Counted from the first letter of the stretch, positions 8,917 through 19,103 are shown. The stretch: 64,000 nucleotides of DNA from Galliscardovia ingluviei (GCF_014635685.1 NZ_BMDH01000002.1:154472-218471), one strand, 5' to 3'. The notes: a model not told the origin generated them from the letters alone. Program-made: numbers and translations.

Positions 8917-9738
8917 CTACTCTTGAGACTGCGGAAGGTCAAAACGATAACCAAGTCCGCGCACGGTGGTGATATACTGTGGGCGCGAAGGATTAAGTTC
9001 AATTTTCGCGCGAATCCTTTTGATATGAACATCTAGGGTTTTCGTATCACCGACATAATCAGCACCCCAAATACGCTCAATAAGTTTCGCACGCGTAACA
9101 ACCAAGCCCTTATGACGCATCAAATACTCAAGTAGCTCAAATTCTTTCAGCGGAAATGGCACATCCTGACCGCGGACAGCAACAATATGCCGAGCAGCAT
9201 CTAAGCGAATATTGCCATATTCAAGCACAACTTGGTTATCTGAAGAATCATTGGACAACAACGGTTTAATACCTGTCTGCTCCTGAAATGCAAGTGAGGC
9301 ATCAGAAGCAGTTTCAGCATTCGTTGAAAAACCATGACGGCGCAAAACCGCATGGACACGCGCCAGCAACTCACGAAATGAATATGGCTTGGTCACATAG
9401 TCATCTGCACCGAGTTCAAGACCAAGCACTTTATCAAGTTCACTACCTTTTGCAGAAACAACAATAATTGGTATATGGCTCTGCTTCCTGATGGCTTTGC
9501 ACAGCGAAAGCCCGTCAAGCCCTGGTAACATCACGTCGAGAATGGCAATATCGATGGTGTTATTGAGAAAAATATCGAGACCTTGATCTCCACTTGCCGC
9601 GGTAAGTACCTCGTATCCTTCACGGCGGAATCGGTATGCGAGTGGCTCACGATATGATTCTTCATCTTCAACAATGAGCATGCGAATCGAATGATTGACG
9701 CCGTTTTGGGATGTCTTTGCAGGAACTTGGAAAATCAT
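8917..9738 (-). CDS. OmpR/PhoB-family response regulator (RegX3/PhoP-like)
   Basis: The 273-residue protein has an N-terminal receiver domain with the acidic pair VEDEE, phospho-acceptor Asp68 (DIAILDVMLPG), and Lys117 in DDYVTKP. A winged-helix output domain of the OmpR type occupies residues 165-270, ending VRGLGYRFD. It would bind direct repeats such as the box before pstS when phosphorylated by its partner kinase. A 19-residue tail precedes the usual MLIVEDEE start; GGAGGG lies about 12 bases before the first ATG. The probable partner kinase (11415-12920) is on the same strand but 1.7 kb upstream, separated by an oppositely oriented gene. Phosphate control is inferred from context. Confidence 0.92.
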   Translation of the reverse strand: MIFQVPAKTSQNGVNHSIRMLIVEDEESYREPLAYRFRREGYEVLTAASGDQGLDIFLNNTIDIAILDVMLPGLDGLSLCKAIRKQSHIPIIVVSAKGSELDKVLGLELGADDYVTKPYSFRELLARVHAVLRRHGFSTNAETASDASLAFQEQTGIKPLLSNDSSDNQVVLEYGNIRLDAARHIVAVRGQDVPFPLKEFELLEYLMRHKGLVVTRAKLIERIWGADYVGDTKTLDVHIKRIRAKIELNPSRPQYITTVRGLGYRFDLPQSQE

Positions 9739-10570
9739 ATACTCGCTCGCCCTCCAGTATGTAGCTATGCGGTACGAGATTGTTTACGTCAATGATTATA
9801 GGCACTGTACTGAATATGCGAAATGTACCGTCCGAGAGCTCAATGCAGCATGTGCGAAAACTACATGAGTTCATTCCGTATTTAGAGGCAGCACTAGGCA
9901 TACCAATGATGCGATACCGGATATGGAAACGATGTGATACCAAAATAGAGGCTGGATAGTACCAAACACTATAGCCAGTACGATATCAAACGCAAAAGCT
10001 GGGGAAATCTATGTACAGTTCAAAAAGAACGCCAGTCATATCAACGTACCAGACGCGTCGGATACCGGATATTGGATTTATCTGCCGCTCAGCACAATCA
10101 CAACGAATTTGAGCGCCAAACTATCGATTGTTCCTGTTGGCTACAGCCCGATTGTTCCAGTTTGCAACGGCATGTTTTCTCTCTCTTTCGCGGAGCAAGT
10201 CACGAGTTGTGAAGTGATTGGAAAAGTAATGTGTCACTGCTGTTGACGATGCCCTGCACAAAACCCTACAATTACACGCTTCTGCAATAACACAGTGTGG
10301 TCGAATACAGGCTCTTGAATCGCAATCACTTCACAACTCTGCCTACACGGTGCACAGTCATCTAGGGACTATCATGCAAGTTGCTACGGTATTCCAGCCC
10401 ACCATCACATCACAGATCTTTATCCCCATCACATGCCTTCTACACACCATCACGTGCCTTCTACTCCCACCCCATCCTCCACCCCCTACTCAAACTAATA
10501 GGGGGTATCCAATGGTCAACAACTCCAAAAACTCTTTCAAAACAAGCTCGCCAAACACTAGACTTTCTCT
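9739..10570. other. long divergent intergenic region
   Basis: This 830-bp gap between the response regulator and the DUF559-like gene holds loosely repeated GATACCA-rich sequence (about 9900-10000), element E3, and a C-rich stretch. A hairpin at 10481-10506 (ACCCCCTA with TAGGGGGT) lies just before the DUF559-like gene. No convincing gene was seen. Confidence 0.5.
10204..10339. repeat. inverted-repeat element E3 (136 bp)
   Basis: Perfect 16-bp ends (10204-10219 and 10324-10339) enclose 104 bp. The interior shares a GACGATGCCC block at offset 41 with element E8 (offset 42), so E3 and E8 form a subfamily. It lies between a response regulator and an endonuclease-like gene that interrupts the two-component locus. 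Confidence 0.9.
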
Positions 10571-11443
10571 ATGAATTTTTATGCGAATACACTGCCCATC
10601 GATGGACTGCAATTACAACAGCAGACTCAAACGATGATAGAACGCTGCCTAAAGGCACAAGCCCGCACAAAGCAGCAGCTCATATTCGGCATGCTTACCG
10701 CACTTACTATTCATGGATTAGAATTCCCGCACAACCGTAAAGCACAGCAACACCGCAATACACTTTTTGCCATTGCGCGTAATGCCGCATCACGAACTAG
10801 TCTGAAAGGAGTGCTGTTTAGGGTATGGACTCATCCAATGGGAACAATCCGCCTTGACTGTGGGATAGAAATAACCGATGTATTCACAACACTGATGCAG
10901 GTGGCACAATGGTGCACCCGCATAGAACTCACTGTATTATTTGACCTCGTACAGCGCAGACAACACCAGCTATTGCCTACGTTTTGCCGAGACGCTGCAT
11001 CTTTTCTTGATTCCACTGGGTTGTTACGTGGAAAGTCCAATATTCGGTGGGCACTTGCCCACACGCGCGCCAATACTGATTCCAGTATGGAAACTCGCCT
11101 ACGTTTAGCCCTCACAGTCAAGGGACGATTACCAGAGCCAAATATAAATTTTCGTTTGCAAGATAATACTTCATACGACTATTGGTTCTTGGACCTAGCA
11201 TATCCTCGCCTAAAAATCGCCATTGAATATCAAGGAGGTACTGTTCATAGCACCGCACACCAAGTGCGCAATGATAGCGATAAAATCACGCGTCTCCAGC
11301 TCATGGGATGGCTCTGTCTTACCATCAGCATCCAGCATATACGCACAGAACAAGCAACCGCCACCACAATTCAATGGATTCGAGATATACGCAGAACCAG
11401 ACAACGCGCCTTTGCTAGACGGCACAAGGCAGCAGCACTGTAA
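10571..11443 (+). CDS. DUF559-like protein with Vsr-type endonuclease fold
   Basis: The 290-residue protein ends in a domain resembling DUF559/very-short-patch-repair-like nucleases. It has SSMETRLRLAL, then an acidic residue in WFLDLAYP and the IAIEYQGG strand followed by HSTAHQVRNDSDKITRLQLMGW. The D...ExQ arrangement is compatible with a PD-(D/E)XK active site. The N-terminal half is unassigned. Such proteins are frequent actinobacterial accessory genes, often next to AbiEi-like antitoxins, and their function is unproven. No clear ribosome-binding site precedes this ATG. The 3' end overlaps the convergent kinase gene by 29 bp, and the gene sits between kinase and regulator with element E3, which suggests insertion. 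Confidence 0.75.
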   Translation: MNFYANTLPIDGLQLQQQTQTMIERCLKAQARTKQQLIFGMLTALTIHGLEFPHNRKAQQHRNTLFAIARNAASRTSLKGVLFRVWTHPMGTIRLDCGIEITDVFTTLMQVAQWCTRIELTVLFDLVQRRQHQLLPTFCRDAASFLDSTGLLRGKSNIRWALAHTRANTDSSMETRLRLALTVKGRLPEPNINFRLQDNTSYDYWFLDLAYPRLKIAIEYQGGTVHSTAHQVRNDSDKITRLQLMGWLCLTISIQHIRTEQATATTIQWIRDIRRTRQRAFARRHKAAAL

Positions 11444-12920
11444 CCGTGGTGCCTTCACCTAGGCGCGACCACAAGTCCACTCGACCTCCGGCTTGTTCAA
11501 CCAACTGCTTTACAATTGCAAGACCTAAACCAGATCCTCCAGTATTCCTTGACCTCGCTGGATCCACGCGATAAAACCGCTCAAAAACTCGCATGGTATC
11601 CTCCTTCGGAATACCATCGCCTAAATCTACAACGCGAATTGCGATACAATCCCCATACTTTTCAGTATCAGATTCAACACTGATTGAAACTGTGGTGTAT
11701 GGCGCGGAATATGCAATGGCATTATTAACAATATTGGCAACGATAGTCCGCAAATCCTGTGCTCGAATCGCGACTATCCAACGACAGGAATCATCATCCA
11801 TGCTGTACTGCCGGATAACATGCTGGCCTGCAATATGCTGTCCCGTATCATCGGCAGTGCGCCTAAGTCCAACAGGATGCCCATCCTCCACACATGTAAA
11901 CACCACATGAATATGCTTTGCCTGCGCTTGCACTGCACTGTCATCAATAGCTTGTTGAATTACTTGTACAGCATTACAAACTTCACCAACAACTTCCTTG
12001 CAGTTACAGGCATCTACATTGCTCAAAACAGAATTACTATGTTCAACATTGCCGCCCAAAGGGGCAGATTCACCACTTTCCGCCAATACATCAACGCCAC
12101 CAGCTGTTCCATAGTAAACATCGATGCCAGCGTCAACACTAATGTTACTGTCGCCAACATTCGCGCTCAAATTCGATTCCGCACGCTGACTGCTCGATCT
12201 TGAAATATCAAGAATCTGAGCAACCAAATCCTGCAAACGCCTACTTTCGCGCAAAATACGTGAACTAAAATAATGCACAGCCTCAGTATCATCTTCAACA
12301 TCGGCAAGCGTCTCTGCCAACAAGCTAATAGCACCAATTGGCGTTTTCAACTCGTGTGAGAGATTAGATATCAAATCCTTCTGCATAGTATCCAACTGAT
12401 GCTGATCTCTAACATCACGCGCAACAATCGCACACAAACGCTCAAAACCACAAAATCCCAAATTCAGCACCTGTACCAGCAGCAACCCTTGCGTTCCCTC
12501 AACCGGCTGCTTAATCTGCATGCTTTGCCATTGACAAGCACCACGCTCCACATAATCATTTTCCAACGCCTGCATCACTTGCAGTAGCCCATCATGCAGG
12601 ACGCGGTTTTGTGCCAAAAGCTCGATCTGTTTTGCGCTATCGTTTACAAAAACTATCTCACCATATACATCAGCGACACAAATAGCATCATTACTACGCT
12701 GGATCATCGCATAGGCTATTCGTTCAAAAGCTGCATCATGTAAAGGCTCGGAGACGATGCTTCCTAACTTGCCTATCTTCGACGCATGCTTTGCATGTAC
12801 CCGCTGCAGCAGCGTAAATATGCCGTAACCAGCAAACCCAAGAACTACTACCGCGCATGCAGCGAGCACTATGCTCACCATGCCTATTGAAATACCAGTC
12901 ACAGCACCCCCTACATGCAT
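11415..12920 (-). CDS. membrane sensor histidine kinase (PhoR/SenX3-like)
   Basis: The 501-residue protein has one N-terminal membrane segment (about 10-38), a PAS-like region (65-170), and a HisKA domain with His189 in SNLSHELKTP. A C-terminal HATPase domain carries the N box NIVNNAIAYS, DLGDGIP and GGSGLGLAIVKQ. It resembles SenX3/PhoR kinases, which lack a large extracytoplasmic sensor domain. The HisKA and ATPase domains are separated by about 65 low-complexity residues (roughly 242-308), and a second insertion lies near 347-380, both unusual. A GTG at 12902 behind AGGGGG is an alternative start. It likely phosphorylates the regulator at 8917-9738. Confidence 0.92.
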   Translation of the reverse strand: MHVGGAVTGISIGMVSIVLAACAVVVLGFAGYGIFTLLQRVHAKHASKIGKLGSIVSEPLHDAAFERIAYAMIQRSNDAICVADVYGEIVFVNDSAKQIELLAQNRVLHDGLLQVMQALENDYVERGACQWQSMQIKQPVEGTQGLLLVQVLNLGFCGFERLCAIVARDVRDQHQLDTMQKDLISNLSHELKTPIGAISLLAETLADVEDDTEAVHYFSSRILRESRRLQDLVAQILDISRSSSQRAESNLSANVGDSNISVDAGIDVYYGTAGGVDVLAESGESAPLGGNVEHSNSVLSNVDACNCKEVVGEVCNAVQVIQQAIDDSAVQAQAKHIHVVFTCVEDGHPVGLRRTADDTGQHIAGQHVIRQYSMDDDSCRWIVAIRAQDLRTIVANIVNNAIAYSAPYTTVSISVESDTEKYGDCIAIRVVDLGDGIPKEDTMRVFERFYRVDPARSRNTGGSGLGLAIVKQLVEQAGGRVDLWSRLGEGTTVTVLLPCAV

Positions 12921-13025
12921 TTGCGTGCACTTTATTGCGGTAGTTTGTTATGCAGCCGTCATCATATCTCCGAGCGCCGATCCCAAATATAACAACCATG
13001 GCAACCACAATAATCACATGCAAAA

Positions 13026-14228
13026 CTACTGGAATATCGACAAAAACGGCGAAACAATAGTCGCAAAAACAGTTAGCACCACGAAGAGCATCATCCCCGC
13101 ATTTAGCCAAGCTGTGCGCGCTGCAATGCCTGGCACCAGCTGCCAATCCGCAGGACGTAACTCGATCTTCTTACGATTGCGAACCCACAGCACGATACCA
13201 GCAATAACTAAGCCCAAAATAACCAAGCCATAAATTACATACACTACGCCGCCGCCTTGCATAAGCTCACTGAACTGATCCTTAGCCGACTGCTGATCAT
13301 CAATTACCAAGCTACCTTCATCACCAGCAATCAGCGAAAGCACTGTAGGCACCACGCCGCCCATGAAGTTCACAGCCATATGCAACCAAATCGTGTATTG
13401 AATCTTACCCGTGCGCAAATAAATATACGCCCACATCGCACCCCATGCGAGTGTGTAGAAAAACTGATATGGATTCGCATGCATAAGTGCAAACAGCAGT
13501 GCAGACACCCCAATTGCGAGCGCCTCACCATAGCGATGCAAGCGGTCAATAATCATTTTTCGGAATACAATTTCTTCAACAATTGGAGCCATAAGAACCG
13601 TAATCACCGCATCAATCAGCATGCTTGCAGGCGTAGGATTTGCATACATACTCTCCAAAATGTTGGAATAATTACCGTTTGACAACGAATCAGCAGTCAG
13701 ATTTCCTAAAATACTTCCCGCATACATGAGCGGAATGCCCATAATAAAAATGGTAATCCACCGCTTAGGCGTCATTCGAGCAGCTGGATCATCTGCGCGT
13801 GGGCGGGGAGGGAAAGATGGCACCAGCTGCATAATTAGCAAACACAGTGGAAAACCAACAAAATACTGTGCTCCGGAAGATTCGAGGGTATCGATGATAT
13901 TAACCCATTGCCCTTGCGGCTGGGGGAACCAAAAGTCAATGCCCGCAGAGATTAGTGAATAAAACACTGATGTTGACAGTGTATAAACCAGCAACGCTAA
14001 GCCAATTCGAGAAAACGCTCTGCGCGCAATTTTAAGATTTACTTTCGGATACCAAGCTGCTTGAAAACGCCGCAATTTCAACCGATTTACATACTGTGGC
14101 GCATATCCTATAGGTGCCATATAAGGATTTTGTGAGTACTGACCATCAGAAGGCTGATACTGCCAATTTTGCATCGGGTACTGATTATGGTGATAGGAGG
14201 GCTGTAACCGCTGATCTTCGTGACTCAT
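13026..14228 (-). CDS. CPBP-family intramembrane glutamic protease
   Basis: The 400-residue protein opens with a Gln/Tyr/Pro-rich cytoplasmic tail (residues 1-50) and then has about eight hydrophobic segments. The CPBP (Rce1/CAAX-like) catalytic motifs are present: EEIVFRK (Glu218, Glu219, Arg223), a His at 250 in LMHANPYQF, and HMAVN (His283, Asn287). Family members cleave within or near membranes and may mature peptides or process regulators; the substrate is unknown. The gene is leftward with a 105-bp gap to the kinase gene, so it could be co-transcribed with it. The ATG is preceded by GAAAGGATATG-type sequence. Confidence 0.88.
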   Translation of the reverse strand: MSHEDQRLQPSYHHNQYPMQNWQYQPSDGQYSQNPYMAPIGYAPQYVNRLKLRRFQAAWYPKVNLKIARRAFSRIGLALLVYTLSTSVFYSLISAGIDFWFPQPQGQWVNIIDTLESSGAQYFVGFPLCLLIMQLVPSFPPRPRADDPAARMTPKRWITIFIMGIPLMYAGSILGNLTADSLSNGNYSNILESMYANPTPASMLIDAVITVLMAPIVEEIVFRKMIIDRLHRYGEALAIGVSALLFALMHANPYQFFYTLAWGAMWAYIYLRTGKIQYTIWLHMAVNFMGGVVPTVLSLIAGDEGSLVIDDQQSAKDQFSELMQGGGVVYVIYGLVILGLVIAGIVLWVRNRKKIELRPADWQLVPGIAARTAWLNAGMMLFVVLTVFATIVSPFLSIFQ

Positions 14229-15093
14229 TCATATCCTTTCACCAAATCCATAACCACACTTGTCTCCTGCACGCCATATGTCGGTCGCTCACTAGCTCAC
14301 ACATTTCAACAAGCAGTGCAATGAATATCCATTCATTGTAATTCCTTTCTCCATAGTAGCGATATTTGATGATTTTTGGAACCGAAACGTATGAATCATG
14401 GTGCCAGCATACATGCGTAACAACTCGCTCTCAATCTCAGACTGTCAATACATGGACAGAGCTGACCGTTGAATTACAGGTATTCAAGCGCATTGCTAGC
14501 CGCTATAGGTGCATCGTTACTCAATATGGGTACGGCACCCCCTCCCCCCGAAAAAATCTACAGCAATTACCACGTATGCTCAGATCATTACCCAATGCAG
14601 GCGCATCGTTACTCGATACGTGCAGTTGTGAAGTGATTTCGTTTTGCATATTGCATGAAGCTTACAATCATTGGCGATTTTTCAGTCTTCTTCCTTCTCG
14701 AAAAACCCGGAGCACCCGTCAATCACTTCACAAGTCACAATATGTTCGCATATTCCGCCAATGTCTTTCTTCAACTGCGCATATCCAGAGGCTAAGCACC
14801 ACATAAAACGTAGAACAACCGAATACACCATCAATTCTGATTTCCAACTCAACACGAGACGGCATCCCAAAATCGGTCTTGATACTTCCTGGAAAGTCAG
14901 CATGAAACCATACGAAAACCCCATACAGATACCTGTTCCATTTCCATGCAGACACCTGCTCGACACACATAGCGCAATCTAATTCCGTGCGAAAACTTCA
15001 CCTCAGCAAGCACCAGCTCGGTAGCTTTAGCATAAAAAATCGCGTATGATACACATACAGGAAAGTGGCTGCACATGTAGTTACGAGGGAACA
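14229..15093. other. divergent intergenic region with E4
   Basis: This 865-bp gap separates the CPBP protease gene from the Mbeg1-like gene. It contains element E4 near the middle. The remaining sequence has only short overlapping open frames on both strands without ribosome-binding sites or recognisable domains. Confidence 0.5.
14623..14736. repeat. inverted-repeat element E4 (114 bp)
   Basis: The ends are CAGTTGTGAAGTGATT and AATCACTTCACAAGTC, each with one change from the consensus. The interior is exactly 82 bp, as in E1, E2 and E5, but is not obviously similar in sequence to theirs. Confidence 0.87.
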
Positions 15094-16911
15094 ATGCAAA
15101 ACAGTAGTCGTGAGCAATTCGATAGCGGAAAACAGCGCCATAGGAGTTCTTCCGCATTCCAATTACCGTTTTCCATATTCTCAAATGCCCCGACGAAAAG
15201 CTCAACTAATGAGTTACAGAACTCGTCTCCCGAAAAAGGAACAGGCTCTCCGGACCATAACGGCAGCGCACAAAACGTGACCTCTCGAAGTTCTCGCAAT
15301 GCCACAACACCGTTTGCAGGAAGAGCCACACTACCTGACAATAATCAAAGCCAGCATGCAAATATCCTTGACTATGCTCGAACATTTACACGTTCATTTG
15401 ATTTAAGCCCACTCAATGAGGTCGATATTCTTGTCTTTGCTCAGTTGATGTATCAGCGCATGCCTCAATGTGTGCCTAGAATTTCTGAAACATGTTTGCG
15501 TCAAGAGACACTGCGCAATCGCGTAGCATATGCTACTCAACTGCGCTCGCAACATCGGGCTTCCAAGGCTTTCAATACATTGAAGAACATTTTGTTCCCA
15601 CAATTAGAGGCTGTTCCTCTTCGCACGGTTTCTGCAGCATTACCGCACACCGACTTTGCTTTTGATCAGGGTTTTGCTGGCGTTGCTGGAGTGGATGAAA
15701 CCGAAGAATTACTCCGCACTCTTGCTGTAAATCCGCGTTTTATGGATGTAAAGATTGGCGCCTATGTCGATATTCTTGACTCCAATCAAGAAACGCAGTT
15801 CGCAGCGGCAGCGTTTATTCTGCCATCAGCCGCACAACAAAACCAACGGTTATTACCTTTGTCAACGAGTGCCACACAGACTAAACCTACTCTTCTGATT
15901 GTGTTTCGCGGTACCGATAGCTCTTTTATCGGCTGGAAAGAAGATTTTAATATGTCTTTTCAGTACCCAGTGCCTGCGCAAGAGCATGCTGCACAGTATA
16001 TTAACCGTCTTGGTAACCTCTATAAACGCTATGCGCTTATTACTGCTGGCCACTCGAAAGGCGGTAATTTGGCGGTTTATGCCGCGCTTCATGCTGATAC
16101 AGAAATACAGCAGCGTATTTCACACGTTTTTTCATTAGATGGTCCAGGTTTTCCTAAGGAAGTGGTTACTGGTCCTTCGTATGCCGCAATCGAACACAAG
16201 ATTACAAAAATCGTTCCTGAAACATCAATTGTCGGCATGATTTTTGACACTCCAGAACAATGTAAGGTAGTCAAATCATCAGAATCTGGCATTATGCAAC
16301 ATCTGGCATTTAGTTGGCAAATTGATGCTCAGGCTTTGCTCCAAGCACAATTCCCAACAAACACAGCGTTCGGAGGTATTTCAGAGGCAGACTCTGCAAC
16401 AATTGACGCCTCCACCCGATCAGGGGTTCAACAAACCACAAAGAACGCAAAAAAACATAAGGTTTCAACAGACACTAAAGAAAGATTGCAAAATCGGAAT
16501 CAGGAACCGCATTTCATTTTCTTGCCGCATGTTGATTCCACCTCACGATTCTTTAGTGCATCATTGCATGAGTGGTTAGAGCAGCTTCCGAATACCAAAC
16601 GCGAACAAGTTATCGATAGCATGTTTAGCGTATTACAAGCAAGCGGCGTGCAGTCGTTCATGCAGTTGCCAAGCAAACTTAATAAAGCTATCCCCCATAT
16701 GCTTGAGGCTTGGCAGGAGCTCTCCAAAGATGATAAAGACCATATTATCGAGGCTTTCACGCTTTTTGCTCAAACTGCGTGGCAACAGCGCAATGTGCTG
16801 CAGAACACTGCATCTCATAGTGACAACTCCAGCAGTGCTAGTTCCGATAATATATCCGGAAATTCTAAAGCTGCTGCAACGAGCAACATAATGCCTCATA
16901 GCGATGCATAG
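15094..16911 (+). CDS. Mbeg1-like (DUF2974) alpha/beta hydrolase
   Basis: The start at 15094 is chosen for its CGAGGGA site, giving 605 residues. After a polar Ser/Asn-rich N-terminus of about 90 residues there is a DUF2974-like lipase domain. LLIVFRGTDSSFIGWKEDF forms the oxyanion region, and GHSKGGNLAVYAA carries the predicted nucleophile Ser (about residue 321), followed by FSLDGPGF. The enzyme class is serine lipase/esterase-like, and the substrate is unknown. The C-terminal 200 residues are polar with a moderately conserved helical part (FLPHVDSTSRFFSASLHEWLE onward). There is no signal peptide, so it is probably cytoplasmic. Confidence 0.87.
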   Translation: MQNSSREQFDSGKQRHRSSSAFQLPFSIFSNAPTKSSTNELQNSSPEKGTGSPDHNGSAQNVTSRSSRNATTPFAGRATLPDNNQSQHANILDYARTFTRSFDLSPLNEVDILVFAQLMYQRMPQCVPRISETCLRQETLRNRVAYATQLRSQHRASKAFNTLKNILFPQLEAVPLRTVSAALPHTDFAFDQGFAGVAGVDETEELLRTLAVNPRFMDVKIGAYVDILDSNQETQFAAAAFILPSAAQQNQRLLPLSTSATQTKPTLLIVFRGTDSSFIGWKEDFNMSFQYPVPAQEHAAQYINRLGNLYKRYALITAGHSKGGNLAVYAALHADTEIQQRISHVFSLDGPGFPKEVVTGPSYAAIEHKITKIVPETSIVGMIFDTPEQCKVVKSSESGIMQHLAFSWQIDAQALLQAQFPTNTAFGGISEADSATIDASTRSGVQQTTKNAKKHKVSTDTKERLQNRNQEPHFIFLPHVDSTSRFFSASLHEWLEQLPNTKREQVIDSMFSVLQASGVQSFMQLPSKLNKAIPHMLEAWQELSKDDKDHIIEAFTLFAQTAWQQRNVLQNTASHSDNSSSASSDNISGNSKAAATSNIMPHSDA

Positions 16912-17067
16912 TCGGTAATTGTTGAAGCGCTAAATGCTATGCTATGCGCTTGATGCAAGAATGTAGCGTTAGGATGAACTTCGCTATACATTTGCCATAA
17001 CCTTTAATACATACCTCAAGTACTGCAAACACTACATATGGAATGCAAGAAATTAGAGATAACACCA

Positions 17068-18558
17068 ATGAACACAAATACACATACCCCAACCACAGCC
17101 GCGCCGACACAAGCGAACAATACTTCACAAAGTCAAAACACCATGCGACTTGAACATGACTGCATCGGAACAAAGCAAGTCCCCGATTCAGTGTACTGGG
17201 GCATTCACACCCAGCGAGCCATCGAAAACTTCCCTGTAAGCGGCATCACAGATGGCGAGCATCCCGTCATGATTCAAGCGTTTGCAACAATCAAACGCGC
17301 GTGTGCACTAGCAAATCATGACCTTGGACTGCTTACTGAGCAGCAGGCACAAGCTATTACTACCGCGTGCCAAGAAATTGAACAAGGCAAGCTCCTTGAT
17401 CAGTTCCCTATTGATGTATTGCAGGGTGGCGCCGGCACTTCGCTTAACATGAATATGAATGAGGTAATTGCTAATCGAGCCTTGGAGATACTGAACCAGC
17501 CACGCGGCGCATATGAGTATATTCATCCGAATGATGACGTCAATAAATCGCAATCTACTAATGATACCTATCCAGCGGCAAGTAAACTGGCCATTATCCG
17601 AGCTATCGAACCTTCGATTGCTGAATGTGAGCATTTAGCCAACGCATTCCACACTCTTGCAGACAAGCATATTGAAGACATTACTATCGGCAGAACACAG
17701 CTGCAAGATGCTGTACCTATGACGTTTGGGCAAGAATTCCATGCATTTGCGACAATGCTAAAATCCGACATAGCCATGTTACGCGCGGTAATTCCACATT
17801 TATGCACGCTGAATTTAGGCGCCACCGCTATTGGCACAGGTATTTGCGCAGACCTGCGGTTTAGAAAAGAAGCCACACAGCAACTCGCTCGTATTACACA
17901 ACTACCTATCCGCGCAGCCTCTGACCCAGTTGCGGCAGTCACCGATATGAGCTCATATATGCATACGGCAGACGCTCTGCAAACCCTTGCTATGCACCTG
18001 AAAAAGGCAGCTGATGACTTGAGGCTGCTGAACTCTGGTCCTGCTTCTGGCTTTGGAGAGCTGACTGTGCCTGCACGTCAAGCGGGTTCCAGCATTATGC
18101 CAGCAAAAGTAAATCCAGTTATCCCTGAGTGCGTCAATCAATGCTGTTTCATGACATTTGGCATGCATACCACAGTAACTTGGGCCTGCAGTGAGGGGCA
18201 ATTACAGCTCAATGCTTTTGACCCGGTGATTGTTCATACTATTTTGCAATCTATTGATATGCTGACTCGCGCAATGAGCATCTTTCGCACGCACTGTGTG
18301 GAAGGCATCACTGTGCATCGTGATATTGGTGAACAACATGCGCAAATGTCTCCTGCAATCGCAACCGCGCTTAATCCATACATCGGTTACGAGGAAGCGA
18401 GCGCAATCGCTAAACAGGCTGCCGCACAACGCAAAAGCGTACGCAATATCGCTGCCGAGAGTACTAATCTTTCCTCCCAAGAGCTTGATAATATCCTCGA
18501 TCCTATTGCGCTTTCTCGGGGTTTAGGGCAGACTTGCCGTGAACATCAAGAGTCGTAG
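17068..18558 (+). CDS. aspA: aspartate ammonia-lyase
   Basis: This fumarase/aspartase superfamily enzyme converts aspartate reversibly to fumarate and ammonia. The N-terminal aspartase-like run MRLEHDCIGTKQVP and the substrate loop signature GSSIMPAKVNP (about residue 340) are present, together with NMNMNEVIANRA and KSQSTNDTYP. Fumarase is the alternative; the N-terminal pattern and TQRAIENFPVSG favour aspartase. The first 26 residues from the chosen start are Thr/Pro/Ala/Asn-rich and unlike the family. The start at 17068 has TTAGAGAT upstream, whereas an in-frame ATG at 17038 has none. The gene appears monocistronic. Confidence 0.9.
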   Translation: MNTNTHTPTTAAPTQANNTSQSQNTMRLEHDCIGTKQVPDSVYWGIHTQRAIENFPVSGITDGEHPVMIQAFATIKRACALANHDLGLLTEQQAQAITTACQEIEQGKLLDQFPIDVLQGGAGTSLNMNMNEVIANRALEILNQPRGAYEYIHPNDDVNKSQSTNDTYPAASKLAIIRAIEPSIAECEHLANAFHTLADKHIEDITIGRTQLQDAVPMTFGQEFHAFATMLKSDIAMLRAVIPHLCTLNLGATAIGTGICADLRFRKEATQQLARITQLPIRAASDPVAAVTDMSSYMHTADALQTLAMHLKKAADDLRLLNSGPASGFGELTVPARQAGSSIMPAKVNPVIPECVNQCCFMTFGMHTTVTWACSEGQLQLNAFDPVIVHTILQSIDMLTRAMSIFRTHCVEGITVHRDIGEQHAQMSPAIATALNPYIGYEEASAIAKQAAAQRKSVRNIAAESTNLSSQELDNILDPIALSRGLGQTCREHQES

Positions 18559-19103
18559 AGCATGTGCTGTTTTGGCTTCGTCTTGTCAGGAGGCACTCGG
18601 CTAAAATCCACTGACATGTCACCCTTTCCTCTGACTAATGCCTCTCGTATAGCAACGAGGGGCACTTCATATGCGAAATGAAACATATTGAAGTGTCCTA
18701 ACCCGCGTTTCCCCTTTTCGTGCAGTCGAGTGCGGTCAGGTGCATTCGATTGCACTCGAGCGCAGTCAATTGTGCTCCACTCTCGAGTTGTGAAGTGATT
18801 GCGTCTAACATTCGCTTATACGCTACTATGGTTCGTTATAATTCCAAGCTTTCATATTCATACATAATGCGATATCGAAAATAATCACTTCACAACTGCG
18901 TATAGCCTTACAGATATAAACAGATACGAGAGGAGCCGAGAAATCGAAACGATGCGCACAGTGTTACCGCTACCACTACAATGGCAATAAACTATAACAA
19001 TGCATGTGCTAATGCAGGATGCATTACAAAGAACATGTCCGACGCGTATAACAATGCATATAACTACACATACAACGACACATCAAACGACAAGGAGCAA
19101 ACT
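18559..19103. other. intergenic region with E5 and palindromic sequence
   Basis: This 545-bp stretch between aspA and the MscS gene contains E5. Just left of it, a run of related GCAGTCGAGTGC and GCACTCGAGCGC words (about 18722-18775) can pair over roughly 12 bases with two mismatches. The region 18981-19103 is open in the MscS frame but is considered untranslated because the best start is at 19104. Confidence 0.5.
18785..18898. repeat. inverted-repeat element E5 (114 bp)
   Basis: A perfect left end (18785-18800) and a right end with one change at the last base (AATCACTTCACAACTG, 18883-18898) enclose 82 bp, matching E1, E2 and E4 in length. Confidence 0.9.

Noticed and set aside
12736-13146. 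136-codon minus-strand frame across the kinase/protease junction
   Set aside because: It overlaps two well-supported genes on the same strand in another frame and is Cys-rich without family resemblance.
18981-19103. N-terminal 41-codon extension of the MscS gene
   Set aside because: The upstream ATG has no ribosome-binding site, whereas GTG 19104 follows AAGGAG at good spacing and the extension is low complexity.
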